From assembly GCF_900107505.1 (NCBI RefSeq), contig NZ_FNQH01000003.1, forward strand, positions 372,001 through 436,000: DNA of 64,000 nt, given 5' to 3'. Both the position numbers and the translations under genes were made by a program. The notes under the pieces are model-generated. The model made no database searches, was not told where the DNA came from, and saw nothing but the letters and a program-made list of their open reading frames with translations. Each line of letters starts with the position of its first letter. Within the stretch, counting starts at the first letter, position 1. The DNA comes from Trichococcus collinsii (GTDB taxonomy: Bacteria; Bacillota; Bacilli; Lactobacillales; Aerococcaceae). Below, in pieces: positions 8,694 through 16,864 of this stretch.

Positions 8694-9566
8694 ATGCTGG
8701 ATAACCGCTATAAAACATTTCTCACGCTGATCGAGGAGGGCAGCTACACGAAAGCCGCCAAGAAATTAAACATCACCCAACCTGCAGTCACCCAGCACAT
8801 CCAGCATCTGCAGGAGGAGCTGGGCGTCCAGCTGTTCCGATATGAAGGCAAGCAGCTGCTGGTCACTGAAAAGGGGCGCTATCTTGAGGAGCAACTCTCG
8901 CTGCTGAACCGCGATGTGGAGCGGATCCGCACGCATCTACTGCAGCGGGACGATGCGCCGACGCTGTCATTCGGGGCGACGCTGACGATCGGCGAGTACG
9001 TCATGCCCGGACTGATCGGGCGCTACTTGGAGCAGCATCCGCGGCATCATTTATCGATGATCGTCGACAACACGGCCACGCTGACCGGCTTGATCCAGAA
9101 GGGGAAAATCGATTTCGCGCTGATCGAAGGCGACTTCAACCAGAGCCAACTCGGCTTCGAAAAGCTGTCCGACGAGCCATTCATAGGCGTCTGTGCGACT
9201 GCCAGCCCATTGTGGCGTAGCGAACAAGATTTGGCGGCGCTGTTCTGCGAGCACCTGTTTGTCCGCGAGGAAGGCTCCGGTTCGCGGCGGATTCTGGAAA
9301 ATGCCCTCCTGAAAGAGGGAGCGAACCTCAGCAGTTTCGGGCGGACGACCGTCGTCGGTGGCATCGGCCCGATCAAGCAGTTGGTGGCGGAGAACCGCGG
9401 CATCGCCTTCCTCTACCGCATCTCGGTCGAAAAGGAACTGGAGGAGGGGACGCTGAAGGAGATTCCGATCCGTGGTTTTGCTGTGGCGCATCCGTTCCAT
9501 GTTGTCCATCTGAAGGATTTCCGTGATCGCGGGCCACTCCAGGAATTGCTGTCTTTTTATTGTTGA
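8694..9566 (+). CDS. LysR-family regulator (CysL/YeiE-like)
   Basis: A 290-residue LysR-type transcriptional regulator: an N-terminal winged HTH (about 1-60, YTKAAKKLNITQPAVTQHIQHLQEELG) and a periplasmic-binding-protein-like effector domain (about 90-290). AGGAGG lies seven bases before the ATG. It is divergent from the YeiH-type exporter, and this neighbourhood suggests that it activates that gene in response to a sulfur compound or anion; the effector is inferred, not seen. The autoregulatory dyad at 8644 would sit between both start sites. Confidence 0.85.
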   Translation: MLDNRYKTFLTLIEEGSYTKAAKKLNITQPAVTQHIQHLQEELGVQLFRYEGKQLLVTEKGRYLEEQLSLLNRDVERIRTHLLQRDDAPTLSFGATLTIGEYVMPGLIGRYLEQHPRHHLSMIVDNTATLTGLIQKGKIDFALIEGDFNQSQLGFEKLSDEPFIGVCATASPLWRSEQDLAALFCEHLFVREEGSGSRRILENALLKEGANLSSFGRTTVVGGIGPIKQLVAENRGIAFLYRISVEKELEEGTLKEIPIRGFAVAHPFHVVHLKDFRDRGPLQELLSFYC

Positions 9567-9657
9567 TAGAGATGCACGGATCTTTGCTGGGATGCGTTAT
9601 TCCTCGGCTTTTCGTGACGCTCAAAAGCAAAACTAACTTTTCATCAACAATAAATCT

Positions 9658-9691
9658 TTGACAAACCTGGGGGAGTAGTGTAACTTACTAT
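9658..9691 (+). promoter_or_regulatory. Candidate promoter of guaC
   Basis: TTGACA (9658-9663), a 17-base spacer and TAACTT (9681-9686), with TACTAT overlapping just after it. Transcription would begin close to 9693, exactly where the structured leader starts. Confidence 0.5.
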
Positions 9692-9692
9692 A

Positions 9693-9753
9693 GGGACTTT
9701 ACGATAGAAGACATTTTTTGCCTTCACGTCCGTGTCTGTGTAAAGCGATTCCC
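9693..9753 (+). ncRNA. Structured 5' leader of guaC
   Basis: Three nested stems can be paired by eye: GGGA (9693-9696) with TCCC (9750-9753), CTTTAC (9697-9702) with GTAAAG (9740-9745) and AGACA (9709-9713) with TGTCT (9733-9737). The element sits between the promoter and the ribosome site of guaC and does not match the purine riboswitch core. It may be a regulatory leader or an mRNA-stabilising hairpin. Confidence 0.45.
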
Positions 9754-9792
9754 AAGAGGAAAAGTGCACTAACAGAAAGAGGGAAATAGAAA

Positions 9793-10824
9793 ATGAAAAT
9801 TTTTGACTATGAAGACGTACAATTAATTCCGAATAAGAGCGTTGTGCAAAGCCGTTCAGAATGCGACACGACTGTCGTACTTGGTGGCCGTACGTTCAAA
9901 TTGCCGGTGGTGCCTGCGAACATGCAGACGATCCTGGACGAAGAACTTGCTGAAAAATTAGCGCGGGAAGGGTATTTCTACATCATGCACCGTTTTGATG
10001 AGGCGAGCCGTTTGCCGTTCATCCAACATATGCATGAGAAAGGTTTGTTTGCTTCCATCAGTTTGGGGATCAAAGAAGCAGAATTCGATTTCGTAAATGA
10101 ATTAGCGGCAAAAAAAGCCGTTCCTGAATATACAACAATCGACGTGGCACATGGTCATTCCGATGAAGTCATCCGTATGATCAAACACGTCAAAGCAGTG
10201 ATGCCGGAAACTTTCTTGATTGCTGGTAACGTTGGCACTCCTGAAGGCGTTCGTGAATTGGAAAACGCCGGTGCTGATGCGACGAAAGTCGGAATCGGAC
10301 CTGGTAAAGTATGCACAACCAAAATCAAGACTGGTTTCGGTACAGGCGGCTGGCAATTGGCAGCCGTTAGCTGGTGCTCGAAAGCAGCAAGCAAACCGAT
10401 CATCGCTGACGGCGGCGTCCGCACAAACGGAGATATCGCCAAATCGATCCGCTTCGGCGCGACAATGGTCATGGTCGGTTCGTTATTGGCAGGCCACGAC
10501 GAGTCACCGGGTGAAACGAAAGAAATCAATGGCCGTCTGTACAAAGAGTACTTCGGCAGCGCGTCCGAATACCAAAAAGGCCAACGCAAAAACGTTGAAG
10601 GCAAGAAGATCCTGACGCCTTACCGCGGCACGATTGCAGACACCTTGAACGAAATGCGTGAAGACCTGCAGTCATCCATTTCCTACGCGGGTGGAAAAGA
10701 CATCACAGCGATCCGCAAATGCGACTATGTGTTGGTCAAAAACTCCATCTACAACGGCGACAGCAACCAAGGCATCATCGAAGCCGGCCGCAGCTCATAC
10801 GGAGAAGGCGATACGATTTTGTAA
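9793..10824 (+). CDS. guaC: GMP reductase
   Basis: NADPH-dependent reductive deamination of GMP to IMP and ammonia in purine salvage; cytoplasmic TIM-barrel enzyme of the IMPDH/GMPR family, 343 residues. The catalytic loop [11 protein letters not shown] holds Cys174, and there is no CBS pair, which separates it from IMP dehydrogenase. The phosphate-binding segment [16 protein letters not shown] (around 200) and the C-terminal flap region [11 protein letters not shown] are present. AGAGGGAAA precedes the ATG. It is a single-gene unit with its own promoter, structured leader and terminator. Confidence 0.92.
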   Translation: MKIFDYEDVQLIPNKSVVQSRSECDTTVVLGGRTFKLPVVPANMQTILDEELAEKLAREGYFYIMHRFDEASRLPFIQHMHEKGLFASISLGIKEAEFDFVNELAAKKAVPEYTTIDVAHGHSDEVIRMIKHVKAVMPETFLIAGNVGTPEGVRELENAGADATKVGIGPGKVCTTKIKTGFGTGGWQLAAVSWCSKAASKPIIADGGVRTNGDIAKSIRFGATMVMVGSLLAGHDESPGETKEINGRLYKEYFGSASEYQKGQRKNVEGKKILTPYRGTIADTLNEMREDLQSSISYAGGKDITAIRKCDYVLVKNSIYNGDSNQGIIEAGRSSYGEGDTIL

Positions 10825-10845
10825 GAAATAAAACAAACAAAAGCA

Positions 10846-10895
10846 GGCCCTCAACGGCGCCCGGAAACTACCGGATGACGTTGGGGCCTATTTTA
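10846..10895 (+). terminator. Terminator of guaC
   Basis: GGCCCTCAACG (10846-10856) pairs with CGTTGGGGCC (10879-10888), followed by TATTTTATT. Confidence 0.75.
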
Positions 10896-11418
10896 TTGCG
10901 GCAAAATCAGAAGGAAAAAGACATTTTTTTGAATTCGTTTTCAAAGAAATAATTGATGATTGCCTAAACAGATAATGATGTTCTGGAAGGTGCATTTGTA
11001 AGAATATAAAGTATATATTAATAAATAAACAATAGTTTGTGTATTCCAAAGGTTGCCATCTATGGTGGCTATATTTTGTAAAGTTTGTGCGATTTTTAAC
11101 AAAATTAATTACAAGATAGCAATGAAAAGTAGACTGTCTAACGAAAAACAATTTTGTATTTTCTCCGGAAACGGTGTAATAGTATTGGACTTTATCTGGT
11201 CATTCGGCTAATATAACGACCAAGTTTTTCCTAACTAAACAGTAAGTAAATTCAATATACCAGTTTGTTTTTGTTGATATAGCAACGTTTGGCGTAACTT
11301 GTAATTTCATAGCGTTCAATATTGAGTGACACTGCCTTTTTTTGGAGACATTAAAAAATAAATAGAAAAAAGGGCGTACGGGTGCTATACTTGCTTTAGT
11401 AGGAGCGATCTTACTAAG

Positions 11419-11529
11419 GTGAATAACATTTGTTTGAATCGAAAGGATCCTAAGCCAATTGAACAACAAATATTTAAGCAATCGCTGGAGGTAGGTTTAT
11501 ATCAACCAATTACTAATGGAGCAGTCTGA
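11419..11529 (+). pseudogene. Possible GntR-family N-terminal remnant
   Basis: A 36-codon frame starting at GTG with AGGAG upstream reads NRKDPKPIEQQIFKQSLEVG, which resembles the KPIYEQI...L..G start of GntR/YtrA-type regulators, and then stops. Weak resemblance over a short stretch. The rest of 10896-11876 shows no gene I can support, only AT-rich sequence and two terminator hairpins. Confidence 0.3.
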
Positions 11530-11720
11530 AGTTTCGCTTCTGTCTAACCCGTAGCCGAAACCCTCCCCGCAGTACCCCATCTTTTTTAAGAAATGATCGT
11601 AATACATACTTCTCCAATACATAATGAACGAATATGATTTCCTCGCTACATTTTTAGGGTTAAGTTGATGGGCATTAGTGAAAATATGCTGAAGGAACGA
11701 AACAACTGCGAAAAGTCTGA

Positions 11721-11748
11721 GGCCGGAGTCTGAATCCGGCCTTATTTT
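11721..11748 (+). terminator. Terminator-like hairpin
   Basis: GGCCGGA (11721-11727) pairs with TCCGGCC (11735-11741), then TTATTTTATTT. No intact gene precedes it on this strand. Confidence 0.55.
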
Positions 11749-11810
11749 ATTTCATCTTATATTATAAAATTTCTGGATTTATCAGTAAAACAACTGCTAA
11801 AGGCAGTCTG

Positions 11811-11841
11811 CAGGTTAGGACCGTGTCCTGACCTGTTTTTT
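11811..11841 (+). terminator. Strong terminator hairpin
   Basis: CAGGTTAGGAC (11811-11821) pairs with GTCCTGACCTG (11825-11835), one G-T pair, followed by six T. It faces the 3' end of the peptide gene on the opposite strand. Confidence 0.7.
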
Positions 11842-11876
11842 CCTTTTTCCGAGAAATTTGAAGCTGCCAATAATTC

Positions 11877-12047
11877 TTATCCTATAAACCAAATCATATT
11901 AGTGGAATATTTTTCTGGTGCTTTTGCTACTTGTTCATGTTGAATGTCCTTGCTGGACAGGTTGTCATCAGAAGATAATTCCTTTAAAATAAAAGTATTA
12001 GTAACCAGTACTCCTATGGCTAAGGACAAAGCAATAATTTTTTTCAT
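11877..12047 (-). CDS. Candidate secreted signalling-peptide precursor (RNPP pheromone)
   Basis: A 56-residue frame, too short for ordinary gene listings, with ATG at 12047 and AAAGGGG about eight bases upstream. The N terminus MKKIIALSLAIGVLVTNTF is a clear Sec signal; the middle is charged (ELSSDD, SKDIQHEQ) and the C terminus ends in a hydrophobic, glycine-terminated segment YSTNMIWFIG. This three-part layout matches PapR- and SHP-type pheromone precursors, whose last 5-10 residues form the mature signal. It is divergent from an HTH-TPR regulator 111 bp away, the arrangement of shp-rgg pairs. A TATAAT (12091-12096 on this strand) precedes it. Function is inferred from architecture and context. 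Confidence 0.6.
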   Translation of the reverse strand: MKKIIALSLAIGVLVTNTFILKELSSDDNLSSKDIQHEQVAKAPEKYSTNMIWFIG

Positions 12048-12087
12048 GATAGAGACCCCTTTTCTAAATAATATTTCTATTAATAAT

Positions 12088-12135
12088 TATATTATAAAGA
12101 AGAAAAATGCATTCTGAACCAATTAGTCGTATAAT
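12088..12135. promoter_or_regulatory. Divergent promoters with a shared dyad
   Basis: A leftward TATAAT (12091-12096) serves the peptide gene and a rightward TATAAT (12130-12135) the regulator gene. Between them lies the perfect palindrome AATGCATT (12106-12113), placed in the spacer/-35 zone of both, where an autoregulator could control both genes. No PlcR-box consensus is evident. Confidence 0.45.
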
Positions 12136-12158
12136 ACTATAAAAAAGAAGGTGAAGTT

Positions 12159-13064
12159 TTGGCGAAAGAATTCGGAGATGTCCTGAAAGAAATAAGGATA
12201 GATAGGGGTTATTCCCAACAGTATGTCGCAGAAGGCATCATGGGGCAATCTGCATACTCAAAAATAGAAAGAAATGAAATAGAACCTACTTTTCGAAAAT
12301 GGTTAGCAATCCTTGAGAAACTTAATATATCAGTAGATGAGTTCCGTTACATATTAAATAAAGAAAAATTGACCCAAAAAGAAAAGCTGATCAATGAATT
12401 TTTTTCGTTGAATTATAATCACCCTGATAATTTGAAATTACTTAAAGGCGAGATATCCGCCTACTTACAAGTAGAGGAAGACTACTTGTTGAGAGACATT
12501 TTCTACGCCTGTGAAAGCTTGATTGCATTAAATACGACTCAAGACGTAGAAAAAGCACAATTATTTGCAAAAAAGATTTGGGAACGTTTGGAAAAATTTG
12601 ACAAATGGTACTTACTGGATATCCGATTAATAAACACCATTTTATTTATTTTCCCCACTGATGTAGCCGTCAACATTGGTGAAAGAGCGACCAATCAATT
12701 AATCCCTTACCACAATCTGAAGGAAGCTGATATTCTATTAATTAATATAGATGTTAATTTAGCTGTTTTGCTAATTGATGATAAAAAATATCCTGAATCC
12801 CTTTCCTATCTGGAAAAAGTGATTCCTTTATGCAAGAAATATCAAAAATATAATCAACTAGCAATTGCCTATGCCAGAAAAGGGATCGTCTTACAAAAAA
12901 CAGGGGAAATTGATGAAGGCTCCAAGCATATAAAGAAAGCATACTCAATATTAATCGCGATCGAAGACATGAAATTAATGGGTGATTTAGAAAAAGAACT
13001 TTCGTATTATTTGGGTATGGGAAGCAAAGGTCCGCTACAGCTAGAGATTTCGTTGCAGGAATAG
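12159..13064 (+). CDS. HTH-TPR regulator of RNPP type (Rgg/PlcR-like)
   Basis: A 301-residue cytoplasmic regulator: N-terminal XRE-type HTH (about residues 7-62; GYSQQYVAEGIMGQSAYSKI, IEPTFRKWLAILEKLNISVDEF) followed by a long helical repeat region (about 70-295) with TPR-like stretches such as YPESLSYLEKVIPLCKKY and AIAYARKGIVLQKTGEI. Length and domain order match PlcR/Rgg proteins, which bind imported short peptides in the TPR groove. It starts at a TTG with GAAGGTGA upstream. The divergent 56-residue secreted peptide is its probable ligand precursor. No oligopeptide permease or protease gene lies nearby. Ends at a clear terminator. Confidence 0.8.
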   Translation: MAKEFGDVLKEIRIDRGYSQQYVAEGIMGQSAYSKIERNEIEPTFRKWLAILEKLNISVDEFRYILNKEKLTQKEKLINEFFSLNYNHPDNLKLLKGEISAYLQVEEDYLLRDIFYACESLIALNTTQDVEKAQLFAKKIWERLEKFDKWYLLDIRLINTILFIFPTDVAVNIGERATNQLIPYHNLKEADILLINIDVNLAVLLIDDKKYPESLSYLEKVIPLCKKYQKYNQLAIAYARKGIVLQKTGEIDEGSKHIKKAYSILIAIEDMKLMGDLEKELSYYLGMGSKGPLQLEISLQE

Positions 13065-13095
13065 GGTGTTCCGCTTAAAAAGTACAAGAAATCGG

Positions 13096-13128
13096 CTATC
13101 CAGATCAAATGGATAGGCGTATTTTTTT
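13096..13128 (+). terminator. Terminator of the HTH-TPR regulator gene
   Basis: CTATCCA (13096-13102) pairs with TGGATAG (13110-13116), followed by a T-rich run at 13121-13128. Confidence 0.75.
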
Positions 13129-13138
13129 ATTGAGTGGT

Positions 13139-13203
13139 GTCGGTCGAACGTAAAGTGAAGGACGCCGAACAGTCGACGCCGCCCACATAAGTCGACGATT
13201 CGA
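13139..13203. repeat. 52-bp hairpin repeat, locus b (1 unit plus tail)
   Basis: One unit (GTCGGTCGAACG ... CCGAACAGTCGAC) continues into a tail CGCCGC-CACAT-AGTCG-CGATTCGAA that recurs at 14088-14117 on the other side of the next gene, in the same orientation. Confidence 0.75.
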
Positions 13204-13345
13204 AAAGAAAAGTATGTTCAACATCCGATAACATTCTTCAAGAGCAAAAATTTCCTTTCCGCCCGGCAGATAGCTATAATAAGCGTGTACATGATTACAA
13301 AAAGTTGGTGCGCTACGTTTGGAAATCCAGAAGGAGGAATGGAAG

Positions 13346-13921
13346 ATGGCTGAAATCAGTATTTTTGGCAAAGGGAATATGGGAAGTGCAATTGGGGGTA
13401 ATTTTGAAGCCGCAGGGAATCAAGTAACATATATCACAAAGGATACAGCTATTGAAAAATTTGGGGATATCGTGGTTTTGTCGGTTCCGTATCCAGCTAT
13501 TGCCGGTATATTGACTGCCCATCGCGACTTGTTTGCCGGAAAGATTGTCATCGATATCACCAATCCATTGAATTTTGAAACGTTCGACAGCCTGGTTGTG
13601 CCAGCCGATAGCTCAGCCGCAGCTGAGATCGCCAAAGAAATACCGGATGCGTCTGTCATCAAAGCCTTCAATACGAATTTCGCAACCACCTTATCAACAA
13701 AAAAAGTAGCGGGTGTCCACCCAACGACAGTGTTGTTGGCGTCCGACGACAAGGAAGCCAAAGACAAATTGGTTGATGCATTGGAGGGCAGCGGACTGGC
13801 CTTCATCGATGCCGGCTTGCTGAAACGAGCCCGCGAACTCGAAGCAATGGGATTCCTGCAGATTTCGCTCGCTGCTGCCGATAAGATCACTTGGGCGGGC
13901 GGCTTCGGCATCTTCCATTAA
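13346..13921 (+). CDS. NADPH-dependent F420 reductase-like dinucleotide-binding protein
   Basis: A 191-residue Rossmann protein of the F420-oxidoreductase-like (NADP_F420 coenzyme) family. The N-terminal dinucleotide site is FGKGNMGSAIGGNFEAAG, followed by DIVVLSVPYPAI and VIDITNPLNFETF, then KAFNTNFATTL and a C-terminal GFLQISLAAADKITWAGGFG. Members are used as NADP-dependent reductases even where F420 is absent; the substrate here is unknown. The start is the ATG at 13346 with AAGGAGG eight bases upstream; the upstream TTG would overlap the ribosome site. A TATAAT lies at 13275-13280. The gene is flanked by two same-orientation repeat copies. Confidence 0.8.
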   Translation: MAEISIFGKGNMGSAIGGNFEAAGNQVTYITKDTAIEKFGDIVVLSVPYPAIAGILTAHRDLFAGKIVIDITNPLNFETFDSLVVPADSSAAAEIAKEIPDASVIKAFNTNFATTLSTKKVAGVHPTTVLLASDDKEAKDKLVDALEGSGLAFIDAGLLKRARELEAMGFLQISLAAADKITWAGGFGIFH

Positions 13922-13955
13922 ACATCTAACCAACACTGATAATATACGCAAAAAA

Positions 13956-13988
13956 ATCGGATACCCGCGAAGGATATCCGATCTTTTT
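13956..13988 (+). terminator. Terminator of the F420-reductase-like gene
   Basis: ATCGGATA (13956-13963) pairs with TATCCGAT (13975-13982), then CTTTTTG. Confidence 0.75.
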
Positions 13989-13999
13989 GTTGATTGGTG

Positions 14000-14117
14000 T
14001 CGATTGAACGCAAAATGAAGGACGACGAACAGCCGACGAAAGCCGAATCAGTTTGCTGAACGCAAGGTGAACGGTAACGAATAGTCGCCGCCGCGCACAT
14101 CAGTCGGCGATTCGAAT
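14000..14117. repeat. 52-bp hairpin repeat, locus c (2 units plus tail)
   Basis: Units at 14000 and 14052 (period 52), then the same tail as at locus b (CACATCAGTCGGCGATTCGAA). Loci b and c bracket the gene at 13346-13921 as direct repeats. Confidence 0.78.
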
Positions 14118-14172
14118 GTATGTAAAACTTCCGACAACCATCCTGAAATGTAAAAACATCAAGCGCCAAAAC

Positions 14173-14217
14173 AAACAAAACTTCCGACAAATGAATAAAT
14201 TGTCGGAAGTTTTGTTT
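14173..14217 (-). terminator. Terminator of tRNA-Arg
   Basis: An 18-bp perfect stem (14173-14190 with 14200-14217; core ACTTCCGACAA) lies directly 3' of the tRNA on the minus strand and is followed there by TTGTTTT. Confidence 0.75.
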
Positions 14218-14229
14218 ATTGAAATATGA

Positions 14230-14302
14230 CGGCCCTAAGAAGAATTGAACTTCCGACACCTCGTTTAGGAAACGAGTGCTCTATCCGCTGAGCTATAGGA
14301 CC
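14230..14302 (-). tRNA. tRNA-Arg (CCT anticodon)
   Basis: Read on the minus strand, the cloverleaf is complete: acceptor GGTCCTA/TAGGGCC, D arm GCTC...GAGC, anticodon stem CTCGT/ACGAG with loop TTCCTAA (anticodon CCT, reads AGG), and T arm with TTCAATT. The CCA end is not encoded. A strong terminator follows at 14173-14217. Confidence 0.95.
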
Positions 14303-14415
14303 AACAGAACACTAACCATTGTATCACTTATTGCGTGCAATTTCCATACCCATCTGAAAAAAGTTCCCCGGATCAGCGGAAAGCATAAAAAGGGCAGCAA
14401 ATGGCTGCCCGAAAC

Positions 14416-14682
14416 TCATTCATTTTCCAACGCATCAATGCGCGCTTCCAGATCGGAGACAGTACCCTTAAGCTCAGAGAGTTCCGTTTGCAGACTCTCG
14501 ATGTCGGCAGGCCGGACTTCACCATCCGATATACCGCTCATCTGTTGGAAGATGAAGGTGAGGCCAAAAATCAATATAACTGCCCCGAAAATATACAACC
14601 AACTTTTGCTGGACGGCTTTTCCGGTTCCACTGCATGCGAAACCTCCTCGAGCTGTTCCATCGTTTTCTTTCGATCGATCAC
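14416..14682 (-). CDS. Small single-pass membrane protein with coiled coil
   Basis: A protein of about 88 residues of unknown function: a short Lys/Glu-rich cytoplasmic stretch, one membrane helix (WLYIFGAVILIFGLTFIFQ, about residues 28-46) and a C-terminal coiled coil (DIESLQTELSELKG, VSDLEARIDALENE). The GTG at 14682 has AGGGTG at suitable spacing; an ATG at 14661 is the alternative and lacks a clear ribosome site. It stands alone between the tRNA and a repeat array. I do not recognise a named family. Confidence 0.6.
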   Translation of the reverse strand: MIDRKKTMEQLEEVSHAVEPEKPSSKSWLYIFGAVILIFGLTFIFQQMSGISDGEVRPADIESLQTELSELKGTVSDLEARIDALENE

Positions 14683-14803
14683 GGTAAACACCCTGCTTTC
14701 ATAAAGACTTGTCTGACTATCTATCCACATTATAGCCCATCCAAAATCAGAACTAAAGCAATGTACTGTGGGGTTAGGAAAACTTAAGAAACCGCTTGCT
14801 GTT

Positions 14804-15390
14804 GAGGCGCCAGTTCCTCCGGCGAAAGACCTGCTCGCCGGAGTAGGGGTTTCCGGTAATAGTCCTTCTCCTGTGAGGGAATGTTGGCCGGAGCTGGGGT
14901 GGTGGACAATTCGTCTCCTACGGCCAAACCGTGCTTATCGGAGGAGTCAGCCTCCGCGGGCTACCAGCTCCGGCGAATCCAGCCCTTACCGTAGAACAGG
15001 GTGAGGCGCCAGTTCCTCCGGCGAAAGACCTGCTCGCCGGAGTAGAGGTTTCGGTAATAGTCCTTCTCCTGCGAGGGAATGTTGGCCGGAGCTGGGGTGG
15101 TGGACAATTCGTCTCCTACGGCCAAACCGTACTTACCGGAGGAGGCAGCCTCCGCGGGCTACCAGCTCCGGCGAAGCCAGCCCTTACCGTAGAACAGGGT
15201 GAGACGCCGGTTTGCTCCGGCGAAAGGCCTGCTCGCCGGAGTAGAGGTTTCCGGTAATAGTTCTTCTCCTGTGAGGGAATGTTGGCCGGAGCTGAGAGTT
15301 GGGAGACGCGCTCTTCTTCGGGGAGCGGGTCCTCGTCGGAGTTGACGAACCCTTATAAACGTCACCTCCGGCGCACGCACCCTCGGTCGG
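14804..15390. repeat. GC-rich composite repeat array A (about three 199-bp units)
   Basis: Units begin at 14804, 15003 and 15201 (periods 199 and 198), each starting GAGRCGCC and made of hairpins such as CTCCGGCGAAAGRCCTGCTCGCCGGAG. Relative to arrays B-D this array is inverted, since it contains the reverse complement of their CCGGCCAACATTCGCTCGCAGGAGGA-type segment. No supportable gene lies within 14683-15460. Confidence 0.85.
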
Positions 15391-15413
15391 AGCTAGGGCA
15401 ATCCCCAACAACA

Positions 15414-15440
15414 CAAAAAGCCTCCCGTCCCCGGGAGGCA
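15414..15440 (-). terminator. Terminator of the M29 aminopeptidase gene
   Basis: On the minus strand GCCTCCCG pairs with CGGGAGGC (15420-15439), followed by TTTTTGTG. Confidence 0.85.
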
Positions 15441-15460
15441 ACCCAATCTAACAAACTATC

Positions 15461-16705
15461 TTAGAACGCCCAATCCCCTTTGCGGAAGATTGGCATAACA
15501 GATCCATCCTTGCGAATCCCATCGATGTTCATATCCGCAGAACCGATCATGAAGTCCACGTGCGTAGTTGAGCGGTTCAAGCCGGCTGCGGCCAGCTCTT
15601 CTTGGGTCATTTCCGTGCCGCCCACCACACTCGATGCGTAAGCGGAGCCCAGCGCCAAGTGGTTTGAGGCATTTTCATCGAACAGGGTATTGAAGAAGAC
15701 GATGCCGGATTGCGAAATCGGAGACGGATCCGGAACCAAGGCAACTTCGCCTAGGCTGCGTCCGCCGTCGTTTTCTTCCACCAAGCGGCGTATCGTTTCT
15801 TCGCCTTTTTCAGCTGTCACTTCGGTCACTTGGCCGTTTGCGAAGCGGAAAGTCATGCCGTCGATGATGTTGCCGGCGTAGCTCAACGGTTTCGTTGATT
15901 TCACGATACCATCGATGCGGCGGAAATCAGGCGCTGAGAAGACTTCCTCGGTCGGCATGTTGGCGATGAACTTTTCGTTCTGCGCGTTCACACTGCCGGC
16001 GCTTTCCCAGACGTGGTTTTGCGGCATACCGATCGTCAAATCGGTCCCGTTCGGTACTGTGTAATGCAGCATGTCGAATTGTTCGGCGTTCAGCACATCT
16101 GCTTTCGACAGCAGGCGCGCTTCATGCGCATCCCAAGCCGCCACAGGATCGGCTTCGTAGACGCGGCACGTCTTGAAGATTTCGTTCCACAAGGCGTCGA
16201 CTTGTTCCTCTTCGGTCGCCAGATTAGGGAAGACTTTCGCCGCCCATTTCGCGCCGGCTGCGGCAGCGACCGTCCAGCTCACTTTGTTGGCTTGGGTGGC
16301 GATGCGTTGCGCATCGAAGGCGACGTTATTAGCTTTTTGGACAGCGGCCAATTTCTTTCCGTCGATGCCATTCAGGGCATCCGGATCGGCCGAGCGGACA
16401 GAAAGGCGGCTCGCTTTCTTCTCAATCATGTCAAGACTTTCATCCACTTTATATTGCGGGATATTCGTCATTCTTTCCTCGGACGTGTGCAGATACGTTT
16501 CGCGGGTGACGAAATCGTCGGTCCACTTGACGATGACTTCCTCGGCGCCCAGCGCGTACGCTTCCTTCGTCAACAGACGGGCGAAAGGGGCCTGCTCGAC
16601 GTCGATGTTGAGGACGATCGTGTGGCCTTTTTGAACGTTGATTCCTTTCAAAACCAACAATTTGGCGTATTTTTGCAGATTTTCTTCAAAATTCGGTAAT
16701 ACCAT
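15461..16705 (-). CDS. pepS: Aminopeptidase PepS/AmpS (M29 family)
   Basis: A 414-residue cytoplasmic M29 metalloaminopeptidase that removes N-terminal residues from peptides. The metal-site region is visible: LGEVALVPDPSPISQSG (around 325-341), NTLFDENASNHLALGSAY (Glu and His ligands) and STTHVDFMIGSADMNIDG near the C terminus. Length fits the family (about 410). The start is an ATG with AGGAGTG nine bases upstream. It forms a single-gene unit bounded by a terminator and by repeat arrays on both sides. The choice of PepS over AmpS or AmpII rests on similarity of motifs only. Confidence 0.88.
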   Translation of the reverse strand: MVLPNFEENLQKYAKLLVLKGINVQKGHTIVLNIDVEQAPFARLLTKEAYALGAEEVIVKWTDDFVTRETYLHTSEERMTNIPQYKVDESLDMIEKKASRLSVRSADPDALNGIDGKKLAAVQKANNVAFDAQRIATQANKVSWTVAAAAGAKWAAKVFPNLATEEEQVDALWNEIFKTCRVYEADPVAAWDAHEARLLSKADVLNAEQFDMLHYTVPNGTDLTIGMPQNHVWESAGSVNAQNEKFIANMPTEEVFSAPDFRRIDGIVKSTKPLSYAGNIIDGMTFRFANGQVTEVTAEKGEETIRRLVEENDGGRSLGEVALVPDPSPISQSGIVFFNTLFDENASNHLALGSAYASSVVGGTEMTQEELAAAGLNRSTTHVDFMIGSADMNIDGIRKDGSVMPIFRKGDWAF

Positions 16706-16823
16706 TGTGTATTCACTCCTATTTTTTAAAACGTAATGGCACTATCATAGCACAACTTACCTCTAGAGAATAGATAATTCTCTCGTGTATTTGTACAAAA
16801 TTGACCCCAGAACGCAAAAAAAA

Positions 16824-16848
16824 CTCAGCCGAAGCTGAGCTTTGTCTA
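16824..16848 (-). terminator. Minus-strand terminator with no assigned gene upstream
   Basis: CTCAGC (16824-16829) pairs with GCTGAG (16834-16839) around a CGAA loop. The minus strand continues into eight T. It lies just past the 37-codon minus-strand frame ending at 16865. Confidence 0.7.
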
Positions 16849-16864
16849 TTTAACCTTGGGGGGA

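Noticed and set aside
9660-9790. Purine riboswitch upstream of guaC
   Set aside because: The conserved core bases of that class are absent; only the nested stems are present.
12088-12135. PlcR-box between the peptide and regulator genes
   Set aside because: The TATGNAN4TNCATA consensus is not found; only the shorter palindrome AATGCATT is present.
14768-15464. Several overlapping frames on both strands in array A
   Set aside because: They follow the hairpin repeats, are open on both strands at once and lack start signals.
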